DNA of 64,000 nt, from contig NZ_PZJW01000006.1 in the NCBI RefSeq assembly GCF_003206615.1, forward strand, positions 62,001 to 126,000, read 5' to 3'. The notes beneath the pieces are model-generated. The model searched no databases. It was not told where the DNA came from and was given only the letters and a program-made list of their open reading frames with translations. The position numbers and the translations under genes are program-made. Of this stretch, positions 38,808-48,595 are shown piece by piece (positions within the stretch are counted from its first letter, which is position 1; every line of letters begins with the position of its first letter). Source of the stretch: Salinicola acroporae. GTDB lineage: Bacteria; Pseudomonadota; Gammaproteobacteria; Pseudomonadales; Halomonadaceae.

Positions 38808-40589
38808 ATGGCTCGTCGTCGTTTTGCGCTGGACCCACCCGGGATCGCCACCGCCATGCGCGCGGTCTGGCGTGAAGGCTACGGCATCGCCGACCTTCGC
38901 AAGGATGTGATGGCGGGAATCACCGTCGGCACGGTGGCCGTGCCATTGTCCATGGCGCTGGCGATCGCCACCGGCGTGGCTCCGCAGCACGGGCTCTACA
39001 CGGCGATCGTCGCCGGTGCCGTCATTGCCCTGACCGGGGGCGCCCGTTTCAGCGTATCCGGACCCACCGCCGCCTTCGTCGCCATTCTGTTCCCGATCGT
39101 CCAGCAGCATGGCCTGGGCGGCCTGCTGATCGCCTCGATGATGGCGGGCATCATCCTGATGGTGCTGGGTGCGCTCCGCATGGGGCGGCTGATCGAATTC
39201 GTCCCCTATCCGGTGGTGCTGGGCTTCACGGCAGGCATCGCGGTGGTGATTGCGATACTCCAGATTCCCGACTTCCTGGGCCTCTCCGGCGCCGGGCTGG
39301 GTGAACATTTCCTCGACAACGTGACCAGGATCGCCCTGTCGATGCCGAGCCTCGATCCGCTGGAGACGGGGATTGGCATCTTCACGCTCACGGTCATGCT
39401 GTTGTGGCCACGCGCCAGGATCCCCGTTCCCGCGCCGTTGATCGGTCTCGTCGCCGGCGCGCTGGTGGCTTATTGCGCCAATCGCTGGGCGGGCGCCGAC
39501 GTCGAGACCATCGCCTCACGCTTCAGCTGGTCAGCGAACGGGGCAAGCGGAAGCGGGATTCCGCCCATCGCGCCTTCGTTCGCGCTTCCCTGGCTGCTGC
39601 CGGGCGCCGATGGCGAACCCCTCGAACTGAGCTTCGACCTGATCCGCTCGCTGCTCGGACCGGCGCTCGCGATCGCCATGCTCGGCGCGATCGAGTCGCT
39701 GCTCTGCGCGGTGGTGGCGGATGGGCTGACCCGGAGCAAGCATGACCCCAATGCCGAGCTGATCGGGCAGGGGATGGGCAATATCGTGGCGCCGCTGTTC
39801 GGCGGAATCACGGCCACGGCCGCCATCGCGAGAACGGCCACCAACATCCGCAGCGGTGCGCGCTCCCCGATTGCCGCGCTGGTGCACGCCGGCGTGGTCC
39901 TGCTCGCGGTGATGGCACTGGCGGGGCTGCTCGGACTGGTGCCGATGGCATCCCTGGCCGCGCTGCTGTTCGTCATCGCCTGGAACATGAGCGAGGCCCG
40001 ACACGTCCTGCGGGTGCTGCGTTCGTCTCCCCCCGGCGACGTCGCCATCCTGGTCGTCTGTTTCGCGCTGACCGTCCTCTTCGACATGGTGCTGGCGGTG
40101 GCGGTCGGTATCGGCCTGGCGGCGGCGCTGTTCATTCGCCGAATGGCGCTGCTGACGCATACCGATCGTGTCGATGTCGAGAACCATCCCGCAACCCTGG
40201 GCCTGCCGCCCGAGATCGCGGTCTACGACATCGATGGCCCGCTGTTCTTCGGGGTTGCCGAAAAGGCGCTGACCTCGTTGCATCGCGTCGATCCCAAGGT
40301 GCGCATCGTCATCATCGACATGGGGGGCGTCCCGAGCATGGATGGCACCGCCATCGTGGCATTTCAGGCCCTGGTCGAGGCGATGAGGCGCCAGCAGGTC
40401 GCCATCATTCTGGTCGGCCTGCCCGCCCGCATCATCGTCAAGCTACGCCGCGCCGGCATCCGCAGAACCGGCACGCTGACGTACTGCCGGGATCTTTCGC
40501 GGGCCCGGAGCGTGGCGCTGCGCTGGCAAGGACGGCTGACGGAGTCGGAGGCGAGTTCGGCCCCCGCTCAGAGCGTTACATCCCGGTAA
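38808..40589 (+). CDS. SulP family anion transporter with STAS domain
   Basis: A 593-residue inner-membrane transporter. It starts with the SLC26/SulP signature region (DVMAGITVGTVAVPLSMALAIATGVAPQHGLYTAIVAG), then ~12 membrane helices and a cytoplasmic STAS domain from about residue 470 (AVYDIDGPLFFGVAEKALTSL, DMGGVPSMDGTAI). SulP proteins carry sulfate, bicarbonate or C4-dicarboxylates (DauA type); the substrate is not decidable here. Its tail overlaps the convergent LysR gene by 22 bases. Confidence 0.93.
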   Translation: MARRRFALDPPGIATAMRAVWREGYGIADLRKDVMAGITVGTVAVPLSMALAIATGVAPQHGLYTAIVAGAVIALTGGARFSVSGPTAAFVAILFPIVQQHGLGGLLIASMMAGIILMVLGALRMGRLIEFVPYPVVLGFTAGIAVVIAILQIPDFLGLSGAGLGEHFLDNVTRIALSMPSLDPLETGIGIFTLTVMLLWPRARIPVPAPLIGLVAGALVAYCANRWAGADVETIASRFSWSANGASGSGIPPIAPSFALPWLLPGADGEPLELSFDLIRSLLGPALAIAMLGAIESLLCAVVADGLTRSKHDPNAELIGQGMGNIVAPLFGGITATAAIARTATNIRSGARSPIAALVHAGVVLLAVMALAGLLGLVPMASLAALLFVIAWNMSEARHVLRVLRSSPPGDVAILVVCFALTVLFDMVLAVAVGIGLAAALFIRRMALLTHTDRVDVENHPATLGLPPEIAVYDIDGPLFFGVAEKALTSLHRVDPKVRIVIIDMGGVPSMDGTAIVAFQALVEAMRRQQVAIILVGLPARIIVKLRRAGIRRTGTLTYCRDLSRARSVALRWQGRLTESEASSAPAQSVTSR

Positions 40590-41581
40590 TGGGCTGGCGC
40601 CCGGGCCTGGCTCCCGTCATCGGCGGCTCTGCGCTCGCGGATCAACTGATGAAGCGTGCTCATCAGCTTCGCGGCACCGGGTGACATGCGTCGTTCGCGC
40701 AGGCTGATCAGGCCGAACGGCTGGACGCTGATAACATCCGTCGACGGCAGGATCGTAAAACGGGGCTGGGTGCACAGCAGGTCGGCGACCTCTCGGGTCG
40801 TTACGGTGACCGCATCCGACTTGTCGACCATGGCGAGCGCCATGTAGATGTCCGGCGTATTGATGATGCGTTGGGGGGGAGCCACCTTGTGGTGCAGGAA
40901 GAGGTGCTCGACGCGCTGGCGCATCAGCGCCCCCGGGGGCTGGAGCACCCATGGGTAGTCCAGCATCGGCGTCAGATCGAAGGTCTCACGGGCGGTGAGC
41001 GGGTGATCCGCCCGGCATACGAAACACAGCGCTTCCTCCCCGATCTCCTCGAACACGAAATCGCCGGCCGGCATTCCGCTGGGGATCCGGGCGATGGCGA
41101 AGTCGAATTTGCCATCGCGCAGCCGCGGTACCAGGTTGCGGCTGACGTCGACATCGATATTGACCTCCAGGTGCGGGCTGTCGCGGTGGACGCGTTCCAC
41201 CGCGCTGGCCAGCAGCGTCACGGCCGGCGCGAGAACCGTGCCGATGGAAACCGTCCCGGCGTTGCCGTCATTGAGCGCATTGATCTCCTCGCTGGCCTGC
41301 GCCAGCGAGGTCAACATGCCGCGGGCATGACGAATCAGGCTCTCCCCGTACCAGTTGGGCGTCACCCCCCGTGAATGCCGGTCGAACAGCGAGACGCCGA
41401 GCAGGTGCTCGAGATCGCCTAGCAGCTTGGATGCTGCCGGTTGACTCATGCCCAGCCGTTCGGCGGCACGATGAAGGTTGCGGCAGTCGTCGAGGGCGAC
41501 GAACAGCTGTAGATGACGAAACTTGAGCCTGACGCGCAGGAACCAGTCCGGTGGCAGCAACTCGCTGGAGTGAGACTTCAT
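40568..41581 (-). CDS. LysR-type regulator of GbpR (sugar-binding-protein regulator) type
   Basis: A 337-residue LysR regulator. The N-terminal HTH lies at about 20-60 (FVALDDCRNLHRAAERLGMSQPAASKLLGDLEHLLGVSLFDRHSRG), followed by an effector domain starting IGTVLAPAVTLL. It has an unusually long lead before the HTH (~20 residues), as in GbpR. GbpR-type regulators control sugar ABC importers. It is divergent from the aldose epimerase/araFGH cluster, so it is the likely L-arabinose-linked regulator of it. Autoregulation through the 178-base gap is probable. Confidence 0.9.
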   Translation of the reverse strand: MKSHSSELLPPDWFLRVRLKFRHLQLFVALDDCRNLHRAAERLGMSQPAASKLLGDLEHLLGVSLFDRHSRGVTPNWYGESLIRHARGMLTSLAQASEEINALNDGNAGTVSIGTVLAPAVTLLASAVERVHRDSPHLEVNIDVDVSRNLVPRLRDGKFDFAIARIPSGMPAGDFVFEEIGEEALCFVCRADHPLTARETFDLTPMLDYPWVLQPPGALMRQRVEHLFLHHKVAPPQRIINTPDIYMALAMVDKSDAVTVTTREVADLLCTQPRFTILPSTDVISVQPFGLISLRERRMSPGAAKLMSTLHQLIRERRAADDGSQARAPAHYRDVTL

Positions 41582-41758
41582 GCCACCATCCCGCGCATGG
41601 ATTCGACGTTTTTATAAGGCATGTTGCGCTGTTCTCGCGTAGTCAGATCGGGGCGCCCGGTCTAGGGTTTAAACGATCGTGTCGGCGGAAAGGAGCCGGC
41701 CGGAACGTCAGCAACGACCCTCGGGACGTGAAGCTCAAATGGAAGACAGGAGTTCGCT

Positions 41759-42994
41759 ATGACTCGCCATCTCTCTGCTGTTCACCGATGTCTCGGCATC
41801 GGCCTGTTGGGCATGATGATCGGCCCGGCCTTTCTGCAAGCCCAGGCACAAACGGTGTCGACCACCTCGTCTTCGGCCATGCCGCCGGGAATCGAGCGCT
41901 CCTCGTTCGGCCAACTGCCGGATGGCCGCGAGGTCGACTGCTACCGCATCACCAACGACAACGGCATCGAGATGCGGGTCATCAACTACGGCGGCATCAT
42001 CGTGTCGCTGAAGACCCCCGACCGGGCCGGGCGGATGGATGACATCGTGCTGGGCTTCGATTCGATCGGCGATTATCTCTCCGACACCTATCGTCAGGCC
42101 AACCCCTACTTTGGTGCCTTGATCGGGCGCTACGGCAACCGCATCGCCAACGGTCGCTTCACGCTCGACGGGGAGACCTATCATCTGCCGACCAACGATG
42201 GACCGAATACGCTGCATGGCGGCGATGTCGGGTTCAATCAGCGGCTGTGGCACGCCGAGCCTTTCTCCTCCGCCGAAGGGCGAGGCTTGGTGCTGACCTA
42301 CACCAGCGCGGATGGCGAGCAGGGCTTTCCCGGACGGCTCTCGACGCGAGTCAGCTACACGTTGACCAACGACGACGAGCTGGCCATCGATTATCGCGCC
42401 AGGACGACACGCGCCACGTCGGTCAACCTGACCCAGCACAGCTATTTCAACCTGAAGGGCGAAGGCAGCCCCAGCATCCTGGACCATGAGCTGATGATCA
42501 ACGCCAGCGCCTATACGCCGATCGACGAAATCCTGATCCCGACCGGCGAGATCGCCGATGTCAGCGGAACGCCGTTCGATTTTCGCGAGCCGACCGCCAT
42601 CGGCGCCCGCCTGGGCCAGAAGAATACCCAGTTGGCCTATGCCAAGGGTTACGATCACAACTTCGTGCTGAGCAAAAGTCCCGGACAGGACGACACGCCG
42701 ACGCTGGCGGCTAGAGTCATCGAACCCCGCAGCGGCAGGGTGCTCGAGGTGGCCACCACCGAGCCGGGCCTCCAGTTCTACTCGGGCAATTTTCTCGACG
42801 GAAGCCTCATCGGCAAGAGTGGACGTCCCTACACCCACCGCTCCGGCCTGGCTTTGGAGACGCAGCACTTCCCCGACTCTCCCAACCAGCCGAACTTTCC
42901 CTCGACGATCCTGAGGCCCGACGAGACCTATCACTCGCAGACCGTCTATCGCTTTTCGACGACGGCATCGGAAAACCGGCCCGCCACGGATTGA
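41759..42994 (+). CDS. galM: Periplasmic aldose 1-epimerase (mutarotase)
   Basis: A 411-residue protein with a Sec signal peptide (about 1-32, ending AQAQT) and a GalM beta-sandwich. Features are GRYGNRIANGRFTLDGE with the substrate Arg, a catalytic His in TQHSYFNLKG, and a catalytic Glu/His region near LALETQHFPDSPNQPNFPSTIL. It interconverts alpha and beta anomers. In the periplasm it would supply the anomer that the AraF binding protein prefers. ACAGGAG precedes the ATG, and GTTTAAAC (41677-41684) lies in the shared promoter gap with the LysR gene. Confidence 0.93.
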   Translation: MTRHLSAVHRCLGIGLLGMMIGPAFLQAQAQTVSTTSSSAMPPGIERSSFGQLPDGREVDCYRITNDNGIEMRVINYGGIIVSLKTPDRAGRMDDIVLGFDSIGDYLSDTYRQANPYFGALIGRYGNRIANGRFTLDGETYHLPTNDGPNTLHGGDVGFNQRLWHAEPFSSAEGRGLVLTYTSADGEQGFPGRLSTRVSYTLTNDDELAIDYRARTTRATSVNLTQHSYFNLKGEGSPSILDHELMINASAYTPIDEILIPTGEIADVSGTPFDFREPTAIGARLGQKNTQLAYAKGYDHNFVLSKSPGQDDTPTLAARVIEPRSGRVLEVATTEPGLQFYSGNFLDGSLIGKSGRPYTHRSGLALETQHFPDSPNQPNFPSTILRPDETYHSQTVYRFSTTASENRPATD

Positions 42995-43310
42995 GTCCTG
43001 CCCGGAGAGTCGGCCGCGACTCTCCCATGGGTCCCGCTAGAGCCGCCGCCATGGCGGCTCCGGCAGACTGAAACGCCTGTTTTAACCAAAGTCGAAAAAC
43101 GACTTTAGTCGGCCCGGCGGGTTCGTCCGCTGTGGTTCGCCCCGCCTGCCTGTTGTCCTCCCGGTTTGCTGATAGCAAATCATATATCGGTTTGCCGTTG
43201 GATCGTTATTAGCCGGTTATCGAACAACGGCTTAGTGTCACGACAGCCATGTCGTGGCAAACGTTGCCCAATAACAAACCCGATGTCCCCCGAGGGGCTG
43301 GAGGCCGCCA
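42995..43310. other. Region between galM and araF: hairpins and a candidate operator
   Basis: No gene. After galM come two GC hairpins without T-runs (43004-43025 with a 9-bp stem; 43040-43060 with an 8-bp stem), then a 7-bp hairpin AAAGTCG/CGACTTT (43088-43106). Nearer to araF lies the two-part motif shared with the gntP upstream region (43168-43224). Confidence 0.5.
43168..43224 (+). promoter_or_regulatory. Candidate operator/promoter region of araFGH, shared with gntP
   Basis: A degenerate TGATA-G-C arm (43170-43176), ATATATC (43182-43188) and GGTTATCGAA (43215-43224) occur in the same order and with exactly the same 33-base offset between the last two as upstream of gntP. The ~57-base span fits a LysR-type footprint. 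Confidence 0.5.
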
Positions 43311-44303
43311 ATGATTCGCTTTCTAAAATCGTCACTCTTCGTACTCGGCGTGACCGGCCTGGGGGTCGCCTCCGCGCCGCTCCTGGCCCAAGACGAGGTC
43401 AAGATCGGGTTCATCGTCAAGAAGCCCGAACAGGCGTGGTTCATCAACGAGCAGGATGCGGCGACCAAGCTCGGCCAGGAGGAGGGTTTCGAGGTGGTGC
43501 GGCTGGCCGGCGAGGATGGCCAGCAGGTACTCAGTGCCATCGACAACCTGAACTCCCAGGGCGCGCAGGGATTCGTGATCTGCCCGCCGGACGTGCGACT
43601 CGGGCCGGCGATCGTCAATCGCGCCAAGCAGTACGGCATGAAGGTCGTGACCGTCGACGACCAGTTCCTCGGCGCGGATGGCGAACCCATGGCTTCCGTC
43701 CCGCACCTGGGAATGTCGGGCTACAAGATCGGCCAGCAGGTCGGCGAGACGATCGCCAAGGAGATGAAGGCGCGGGGTTGGGATCCGCAAAGCGTGGCAG
43801 CCCTGCGCATCAGCAACAACGAGCTGCCCACCGCCAAGGAGCGCACCGACGGCGCCACTGACGCGTTGCTGGAAGCCGGCTTCGTCAAGGACAACATCTT
43901 CGACGCGCCGCAACAGAACACCGACACCAGCAGTGCCTTCGCGGCGGCGTCTCCGGTGCTGTCGAAGAACGGCCGCTTCGAGCACTGGGTGATCTTCGCA
44001 CTCAACGAGGAGAGCGTGCTGGGTGGCGTCAGGGCCAGCGAGCAGTACGGGTTGTCTCCCGACCAGGTCATCGGCGTCGGCATCAACGGCTCCGGCGCGG
44101 CCTTCGCCGAGTTCTCCCGCGAGAAGCCGACCGGCTTCTACGGCACGATTGCCGTCAGCTCGACCATGCACGGTCGCCAGAGCGCCGAGAATCTCTATAC
44201 CTGGATCACCGAGGACAAGGAGCCACCGGCCAACACCGAGACCACGGGCACGCTGATGACGCGCGACAACTGGCAGCAGGTTCGCGAAGAGCTGGGCCTG
44301 TAG
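43311..44303 (+). CDS. araF: L-arabinose ABC transporter, substrate-binding protein
   Basis: A 330-residue periplasmic binding protein with a signal peptide of ~25 residues (ends SAPLLAQ). The two-lobed sugar-binding fold (periplasmic binding protein type I) has IGFIVKKPEQAWFINEQDAATKLG, the AraF-specific start, then LNSQGAQGFVICPPDVRLG and ALNEESVLGGVRASEQYG. It delivers L-arabinose, possibly also D-galactose or fucose, to AraGH. It is the first of araF-araG-araH, with short gaps. Confidence 0.95.
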   Translation: MIRFLKSSLFVLGVTGLGVASAPLLAQDEVKIGFIVKKPEQAWFINEQDAATKLGQEEGFEVVRLAGEDGQQVLSAIDNLNSQGAQGFVICPPDVRLGPAIVNRAKQYGMKVVTVDDQFLGADGEPMASVPHLGMSGYKIGQQVGETIAKEMKARGWDPQSVAALRISNNELPTAKERTDGATDALLEAGFVKDNIFDAPQQNTDTSSAFAAASPVLSKNGRFEHWVIFALNEESVLGGVRASEQYGLSPDQVIGVGINGSGAAFAEFSREKPTGFYGTIAVSSTMHGRQSAENLYTWITEDKEPPANTETTGTLMTRDNWQQVREELGL

Positions 44304-44345
44304 GCCTACTCGCGAGACCGCGCTCCCATCGCTGAGGAGACTGGA

Positions 44346-45839
44346 ATGGCGGAAGCTTATCTTCGCATTGACGGCATTACCGTCGAATTCCCCGGCGTCC
44401 GGGCGCTGGAGGGTGTCAGCTTCGCGGCGAGGGGAGGGGAAGTCCATGCCTTGATGGGCGAGAACGGGGCCGGCAAGTCGACGCTGCTCAAGGTGTTGAG
44501 CGGCGTCAACCGGGTCACCAGCGGGCAGCTCTGGATCGATGGTGAGCCGATCGTTTTCGCCAACGCGCGGGAAGCGTTGCGCCGTGGGGTCTCGATCATC
44601 TACCAGGAGCTGACGCTGTCGCCGAACCTTTCGGTGGCGGAGAACCTGCTGCTGGGGCAACTGCCGGTCAAGCACGGCTTTCTCGACCGGCGCCGGCTGC
44701 GCGAACGGGCGATGACGATCCTGGAGGAGTTGGGCGAGGGGAGTATTCCCCCCTCGGCCAAGGTGCGGGATCTGTCGATCGGCCAGCAGCAGATGATCGA
44801 GATCGGCAGGGCGCTGCTGCGCGATGCCCGCATCATCGCCTTCGACGAGCCGACCAGTTCGCTCTCGGTCCAGGAGATCCGCCATCTCAAGCGGATCGTC
44901 TCGCGGCTGCGCGACGAGGGGCGCGTGGTGCTCTACGTGACCCACCGCATGGAAGAGGTGTTCGAGATGTGCGATGCGGTCACCGTGTTCCGCGATGGCC
45001 GCCACATCCGCACCCACGACACCCTCGAAGGACTCGATCACGACACCCTGGTCAGCGAGATGGTGGGCCGCGAGATCGAGGATGTCTACGGTTACCGCCC
45101 GCGGGAACGCGGCGAGGTATTGATGCGCCTCGAGGGGATCGAGGGGCGAGGCGTGAGGGCGCCGGTCAGTCTGGAGGTGCATCGCGGCGAGGTGCTGGGG
45201 CTGTTCGGACTGGTCGGCGCGGGTCGCAGCGAGCTGATGCGGCTGGTTTGCGGGGTCGAGCGCGCCACCGCCGGCCAGGTCTCGTTCGATGGAACCAGCC
45301 GCCGATTCGGCTCGGCCCGTCAGGCGATCCGCGCCGGCATCGCGATGTGCCCGGAGGACCGCAAGTCCCAGGGCATCTTTCCCGTTGCCAGCGTGTCCGA
45401 CAATCTCAATATCAGCTGCCGGCGCTTCTTCAAGCGCTGGGGAGGCTTTCGCGACCCTGCGCGAGAGACCCGCAACACCCACGACTACATCCGCCAACTG
45501 CGGATCAAGACGCCCGGCCCCAAGACCCCCATCGCCAACCTCTCCGGCGGCAACCAGCAGAAGGTGATCCTGGCGCGCTGGCTGGCGGAGGAGATCGACC
45601 TGTTCGTGATGGACGAGCCGACCCGCGGGATCGATGTCGGCGCGCGTCGGGACATCTACTCGCTGCTCTACGACCTTGCCGAGCGGGGCAAGGGGGTGCT
45701 GGTCATCTCCAGCGATCTGGCGGAGGTCAGCTCCATCTGCGATCGCATCGGGGTTATGCGGAACGGTGAGCTCATCGACATCGTCCCGCGCGAAGAGGCG
45801 ACGCCCGAGCGTCTGCTGGGTCTGGCGCTACCGGCCTGA
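44346..45839 (+). CDS. araG: L-arabinose ABC transporter, ATP-binding protein
   Basis: A 497-residue tandem ATPase of the sugar-importer CUT2 family. The first cassette has Walker [10 protein letters not shown] and signature [15 protein letters not shown]. The second, from about residue 260, has the usual degenerate Walker A ([11 protein letters not shown]) and an intact signature [15 protein letters not shown] with [14 protein letters not shown]. It energises uptake through AraH. Its start is 42 bases after araF. Confidence 0.96.
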   Translation: MAEAYLRIDGITVEFPGVRALEGVSFAARGGEVHALMGENGAGKSTLLKVLSGVNRVTSGQLWIDGEPIVFANAREALRRGVSIIYQELTLSPNLSVAENLLLGQLPVKHGFLDRRRLRERAMTILEELGEGSIPPSAKVRDLSIGQQQMIEIGRALLRDARIIAFDEPTSSLSVQEIRHLKRIVSRLRDEGRVVLYVTHRMEEVFEMCDAVTVFRDGRHIRTHDTLEGLDHDTLVSEMVGREIEDVYGYRPRERGEVLMRLEGIEGRGVRAPVSLEVHRGEVLGLFGLVGAGRSELMRLVCGVERATAGQVSFDGTSRRFGSARQAIRAGIAMCPEDRKSQGIFPVASVSDNLNISCRRFFKRWGGFRDPARETRNTHDYIRQLRIKTPGPKTPIANLSGGNQQKVILARWLAEEIDLFVMDEPTRGIDVGARRDIYSLLYDLAERGKGVLVISSDLAEVSSICDRIGVMRNGELIDIVPREEATPERLLGLALPA

Positions 45840-45891
45840 GACTGGCAACGGATTTCCACGAGAGTCTTGAATCGCAAGAGGATTCGACAAC

Positions 45892-46893
45892 ATGAACGAT
45901 AAAGTTGCCGCCCAGTCGACGCTGCCCGTCGCAGGGCGCAGGGGACTTCCCAAACCGCTGCGGACGCTGCTGGACACATCGGGGCTGATCGCCGTCTTCA
46001 TCCTGCTGTTCATCGGCCTCTCGGTGCTGGTGCCGGACTTCCTGACCGGGCGCAACATCGTTGGCCTGCTGCTGTCGGTGACGCTGATCGGCACCATCGC
46101 CACCACCATGATGATGGTGCTGGCACTGGGAGAGGTGGATCTGTCCGTTGCCTCCATCGTCGCCTTTTCCGGCGTCGTGGCGGCGATGGTGACGTCCACC
46201 AGTGGCAGCGTGGCGGTCGGCGTACTGGTCGGGATCGCGGCGGGCGCCGCCGTGGGCGCCTTCAACGGCTTCGTAGTCGCCCGCTTCGGCATCAACTCGC
46301 TGATCGCCACCCTGGCGGCGATGGAGTTCGTGCGCGGCCTGGCCTACATCACCTCCGGCGGCGATGCGGTAATGATCACCGTGCCGGGGTTCTTCGACCT
46401 TGGCAGTGCGTCGTTTCTGGGGCTGACGCTGCCGGTGTGGACGATGATTGGCTGCTTCCTGGTCTTCGGTGTCGTCCTGAACATGACGGCGTTCGGCCGC
46501 AACACGCTGGCGACCGGGGGCAACTCGGAAGCGGCCAGCCTGGCGGGCGTCAACGTGCGGCGTTTGAAGATCATGGTATTCGCGCTCCAGGGGCTGGTGG
46601 CGGGTATCGCCGGCGTCCTGCTCACCTCGCGCATGGGGCTGGGCGATCCCAATACGTCGCAGGGTCTGGAACTGGCCGTCATCTCGGCCTGCGTCCTGGG
46701 AGGCGTCTCGCTCTCCGGCGGCGTCGCCTCGATCACCGGCGTGCTGGTCGGGGTTTTGATCATGGGCTGCGTGCAGAACGCGATGGGGCTGCTCAACGTG
46801 CCCACCTTCTACCAGTATCTGGTGCGCGGGGCGATTCTGCTGCTGGCGGTCATGTTCGACCGTTGGAAACAGACGCGTCGCGCCGGGGGCTGA
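45892..46893 (+). CDS. araH: L-arabinose ABC transporter, permease
   Basis: A 333-residue CUT2-family permease with about nine to ten helices. Recognisable are the conserved LALGEVDLSVASIVAFSGVVAA in the first half, GRNTLATGGNSEAASLAGVNVRRLK (the coupling loop to AraG), and GGVSLSGGVASITGVLVGVLIMGCVQNAM. It probably forms a homodimer channel for the sugar. It ends the araFGH transcript; gntP follows 221 bases later with its own candidate operator. Confidence 0.95.
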   Translation: MNDKVAAQSTLPVAGRRGLPKPLRTLLDTSGLIAVFILLFIGLSVLVPDFLTGRNIVGLLLSVTLIGTIATTMMMVLALGEVDLSVASIVAFSGVVAAMVTSTSGSVAVGVLVGIAAGAAVGAFNGFVVARFGINSLIATLAAMEFVRGLAYITSGGDAVMITVPGFFDLGSASFLGLTLPVWTMIGCFLVFGVVLNMTAFGRNTLATGGNSEAASLAGVNVRRLKIMVFALQGLVAGIAGVLLTSRMGLGDPNTSQGLELAVISACVLGGVSLSGGVASITGVLVGVLIMGCVQNAMGLLNVPTFYQYLVRGAILLLAVMFDRWKQTRRAGG

Positions 46894-46983
46894 CGGGGCG
46901 AGCGAGAGAAAGCTGCAACTTTGGTCGAGTCGACGGAACCGCCTTGCGTGATGAACCCGGGGCGCCGCGCTCAAGACGTGTCT

Positions 46984-47040
46984 ATTGATAACCATATATA
47001 TATCAATCGTGCGGATATTTGACATTTCTTGGTTATCGAA
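46984..47040 (+). promoter_or_regulatory. Candidate operator/promoter region of gntP-arabonate dehydratase
   Basis: TTGATAACC (46985-46993) and GGTTATCGAA (47031-47040) are near-perfect inverted arms of each other (8 of 10), with ATATATC (46998-47004) between. A perfect -35 hexamer TTGACA lies at 47019-47024. The same elements are spaced identically upstream of araF. Confidence 0.55.
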
Positions 47041-47114
47041 TCTTGGCGCTAACGTAGCGGCAACCCACGGCGAGCCTGTCACGCTGGCGCCGTGGCAGGA
47101 GTCAGGAGGACGCC

Positions 47115-48515
47115 ATGCAAGACACGACACAAGCGGCGGCCGGCCTCCCCACCTTGGGTTTGCTGGGGATTGCCGTTGCCGCCATCACGATTCTACTGAT
47201 CTTGATCATCCGGGTGCGGCTGCATCCATTCTTCGCCCTGGTCATCGTCAGTATCGGCACCGCGCTGGCGACCGGCATTTCGGTTGCCAACCTGCTGCCG
47301 ACGCTGCTGGGAGGGTTCGGCAAGACGCTCGGCAACGTGGCATTGCTGATCGGGTTCGGGGCCGTGCTGGGCCGCCTCGTCGCAGTGTCGGGCGGCGCGC
47401 GCGTATTGGCCGACACGCTGATTCACTTCTTCGGCAGCAGGCGGGCGCCCCTCGGGCTGTCGATCGCCTGTCTACTATTCGGTTTTCCGATCTTTCTCGA
47501 CGCGGCCTTCGTGGTGATGCTGCCGGTGATCTACTCGGTGGCCCGCGAACTGAAGGCGTCGCTGTTGCTCTATGGCCTCCCGGCCGCGGGGGCGTTTCTG
47601 GTCATGCATGCGTTGATGCCACCGCATCCCGGCCCCGTCGCCGCTGCCGTGTTCCTGCACGCCGACATCGGCCAGGTGTTGTTCGTCGCCCTGCTGGTGG
47701 GGCTACCGACCTGGTACGCGATGGGCTATCGGCTGTCGCTGATCCTGGCCAATCGCTCGCCGTTCCAGGCGGTGCCCAACCTGATGGGCGGGGAGAGCGA
47801 GGAGCTCCCGCCGGAGAAGCGTCCGGCCTTCGGCACGGTGCTGCTGGTGCTGCTGCTGCCACTGGCGCTGATCTTCCTCAACACCGGTCTGTCGACGCTG
47901 GGCCAAGGGGGCGTCATCGATGGCGACAACCCCTTGGTCTCCGCGCTGATGGTGATTGGCGAGACGCCGATCGCGCTGCTGATCAGCACTTGTATCGCGA
48001 TGTGGCTGCTGGTCATTCGGTCCAGCGAGCGCGGCGCGATGGATTCGATCAACGAGATCGTCGAGCAGGCGTTGTCGCCGGTCTGCAGCATCATCCTGAT
48101 CACCGGCGCCGGCGGCATGTTCGGCGGGGTGCTGACGGCGAGCGGTATCGGCGATGCGTTGGCGGAGAGCCTGCAGGCGTTCGGGCTGCCGGTGATCCTT
48201 GCCGGCTACGTGATCGCCTCGGTGATTCGAATCGCCCAGGGCTCGGCAACGGTCGCGGGGACCACGGCAGCGGGGATCATGGCGCCGGTGGTACTGGGCG
48301 ATCCTGGCCTTGCCGGACTGCCCGCCGCTTGCATCACCGTGGCGATCGTCGCGGGCGCGATCGGTTATTCCCATGTCAACGACTCCGGGTTCTGGCTGGT
48401 CGGTCGGTTCCTCGGTGTCGACACCAAGACCATGCTCAAGACCTGGACGGTGATCTCCACCGGTATTTCGCTGATGTCGTTCGGGCTGGCATGGCTTGTG
48501 TTTTCCCTGCTGTGA
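47115..48515 (+). CDS. GntP family permease
   Basis: A 466-residue inner-membrane proton symporter of the gluconate permease family, with ~12 helices. It has the VRLHPFFALVIVS start, the FGFPIFLDAAFVVMLPVIYSVA motif, LPAAGAFLVMHALMPPHPGPVAAA, and RIAQGSATVAGTTAAGI. The family takes up gluconate and other sugar acids. Its position before L-arabonate dehydratase suggests L-arabonate or a related aldonate as substrate (inference). An AGGAGG site precedes the ATG. Confidence 0.93.
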   Translation: MQDTTQAAAGLPTLGLLGIAVAAITILLILIIRVRLHPFFALVIVSIGTALATGISVANLLPTLLGGFGKTLGNVALLIGFGAVLGRLVAVSGGARVLADTLIHFFGSRRAPLGLSIACLLFGFPIFLDAAFVVMLPVIYSVARELKASLLLYGLPAAGAFLVMHALMPPHPGPVAAAVFLHADIGQVLFVALLVGLPTWYAMGYRLSLILANRSPFQAVPNLMGGESEELPPEKRPAFGTVLLVLLLPLALIFLNTGLSTLGQGGVIDGDNPLVSALMVIGETPIALLISTCIAMWLLVIRSSERGAMDSINEIVEQALSPVCSIILITGAGGMFGGVLTASGIGDALAESLQAFGLPVILAGYVIASVIRIAQGSATVAGTTAAGIMAPVVLGDPGLAGLPAACITVAIVAGAIGYSHVNDSGFWLVGRFLGVDTKTMLKTWTVISTGISLMSFGLAWLVFSLL

Positions 48516-48595
48516 CGCTGCCCGACGACCGGTTGGCAACATCCTGGACGACTGCCGTGGCCGTCATCCAATGACTAGGGTTCGAGGAGAGAGAG

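Noticed and set aside
43332-45497. Open frame of 721 codons on the minus strand
   Set aside because: Antisense to araF and araG; it has repeated His/Arg/Ala-rich shadow composition.
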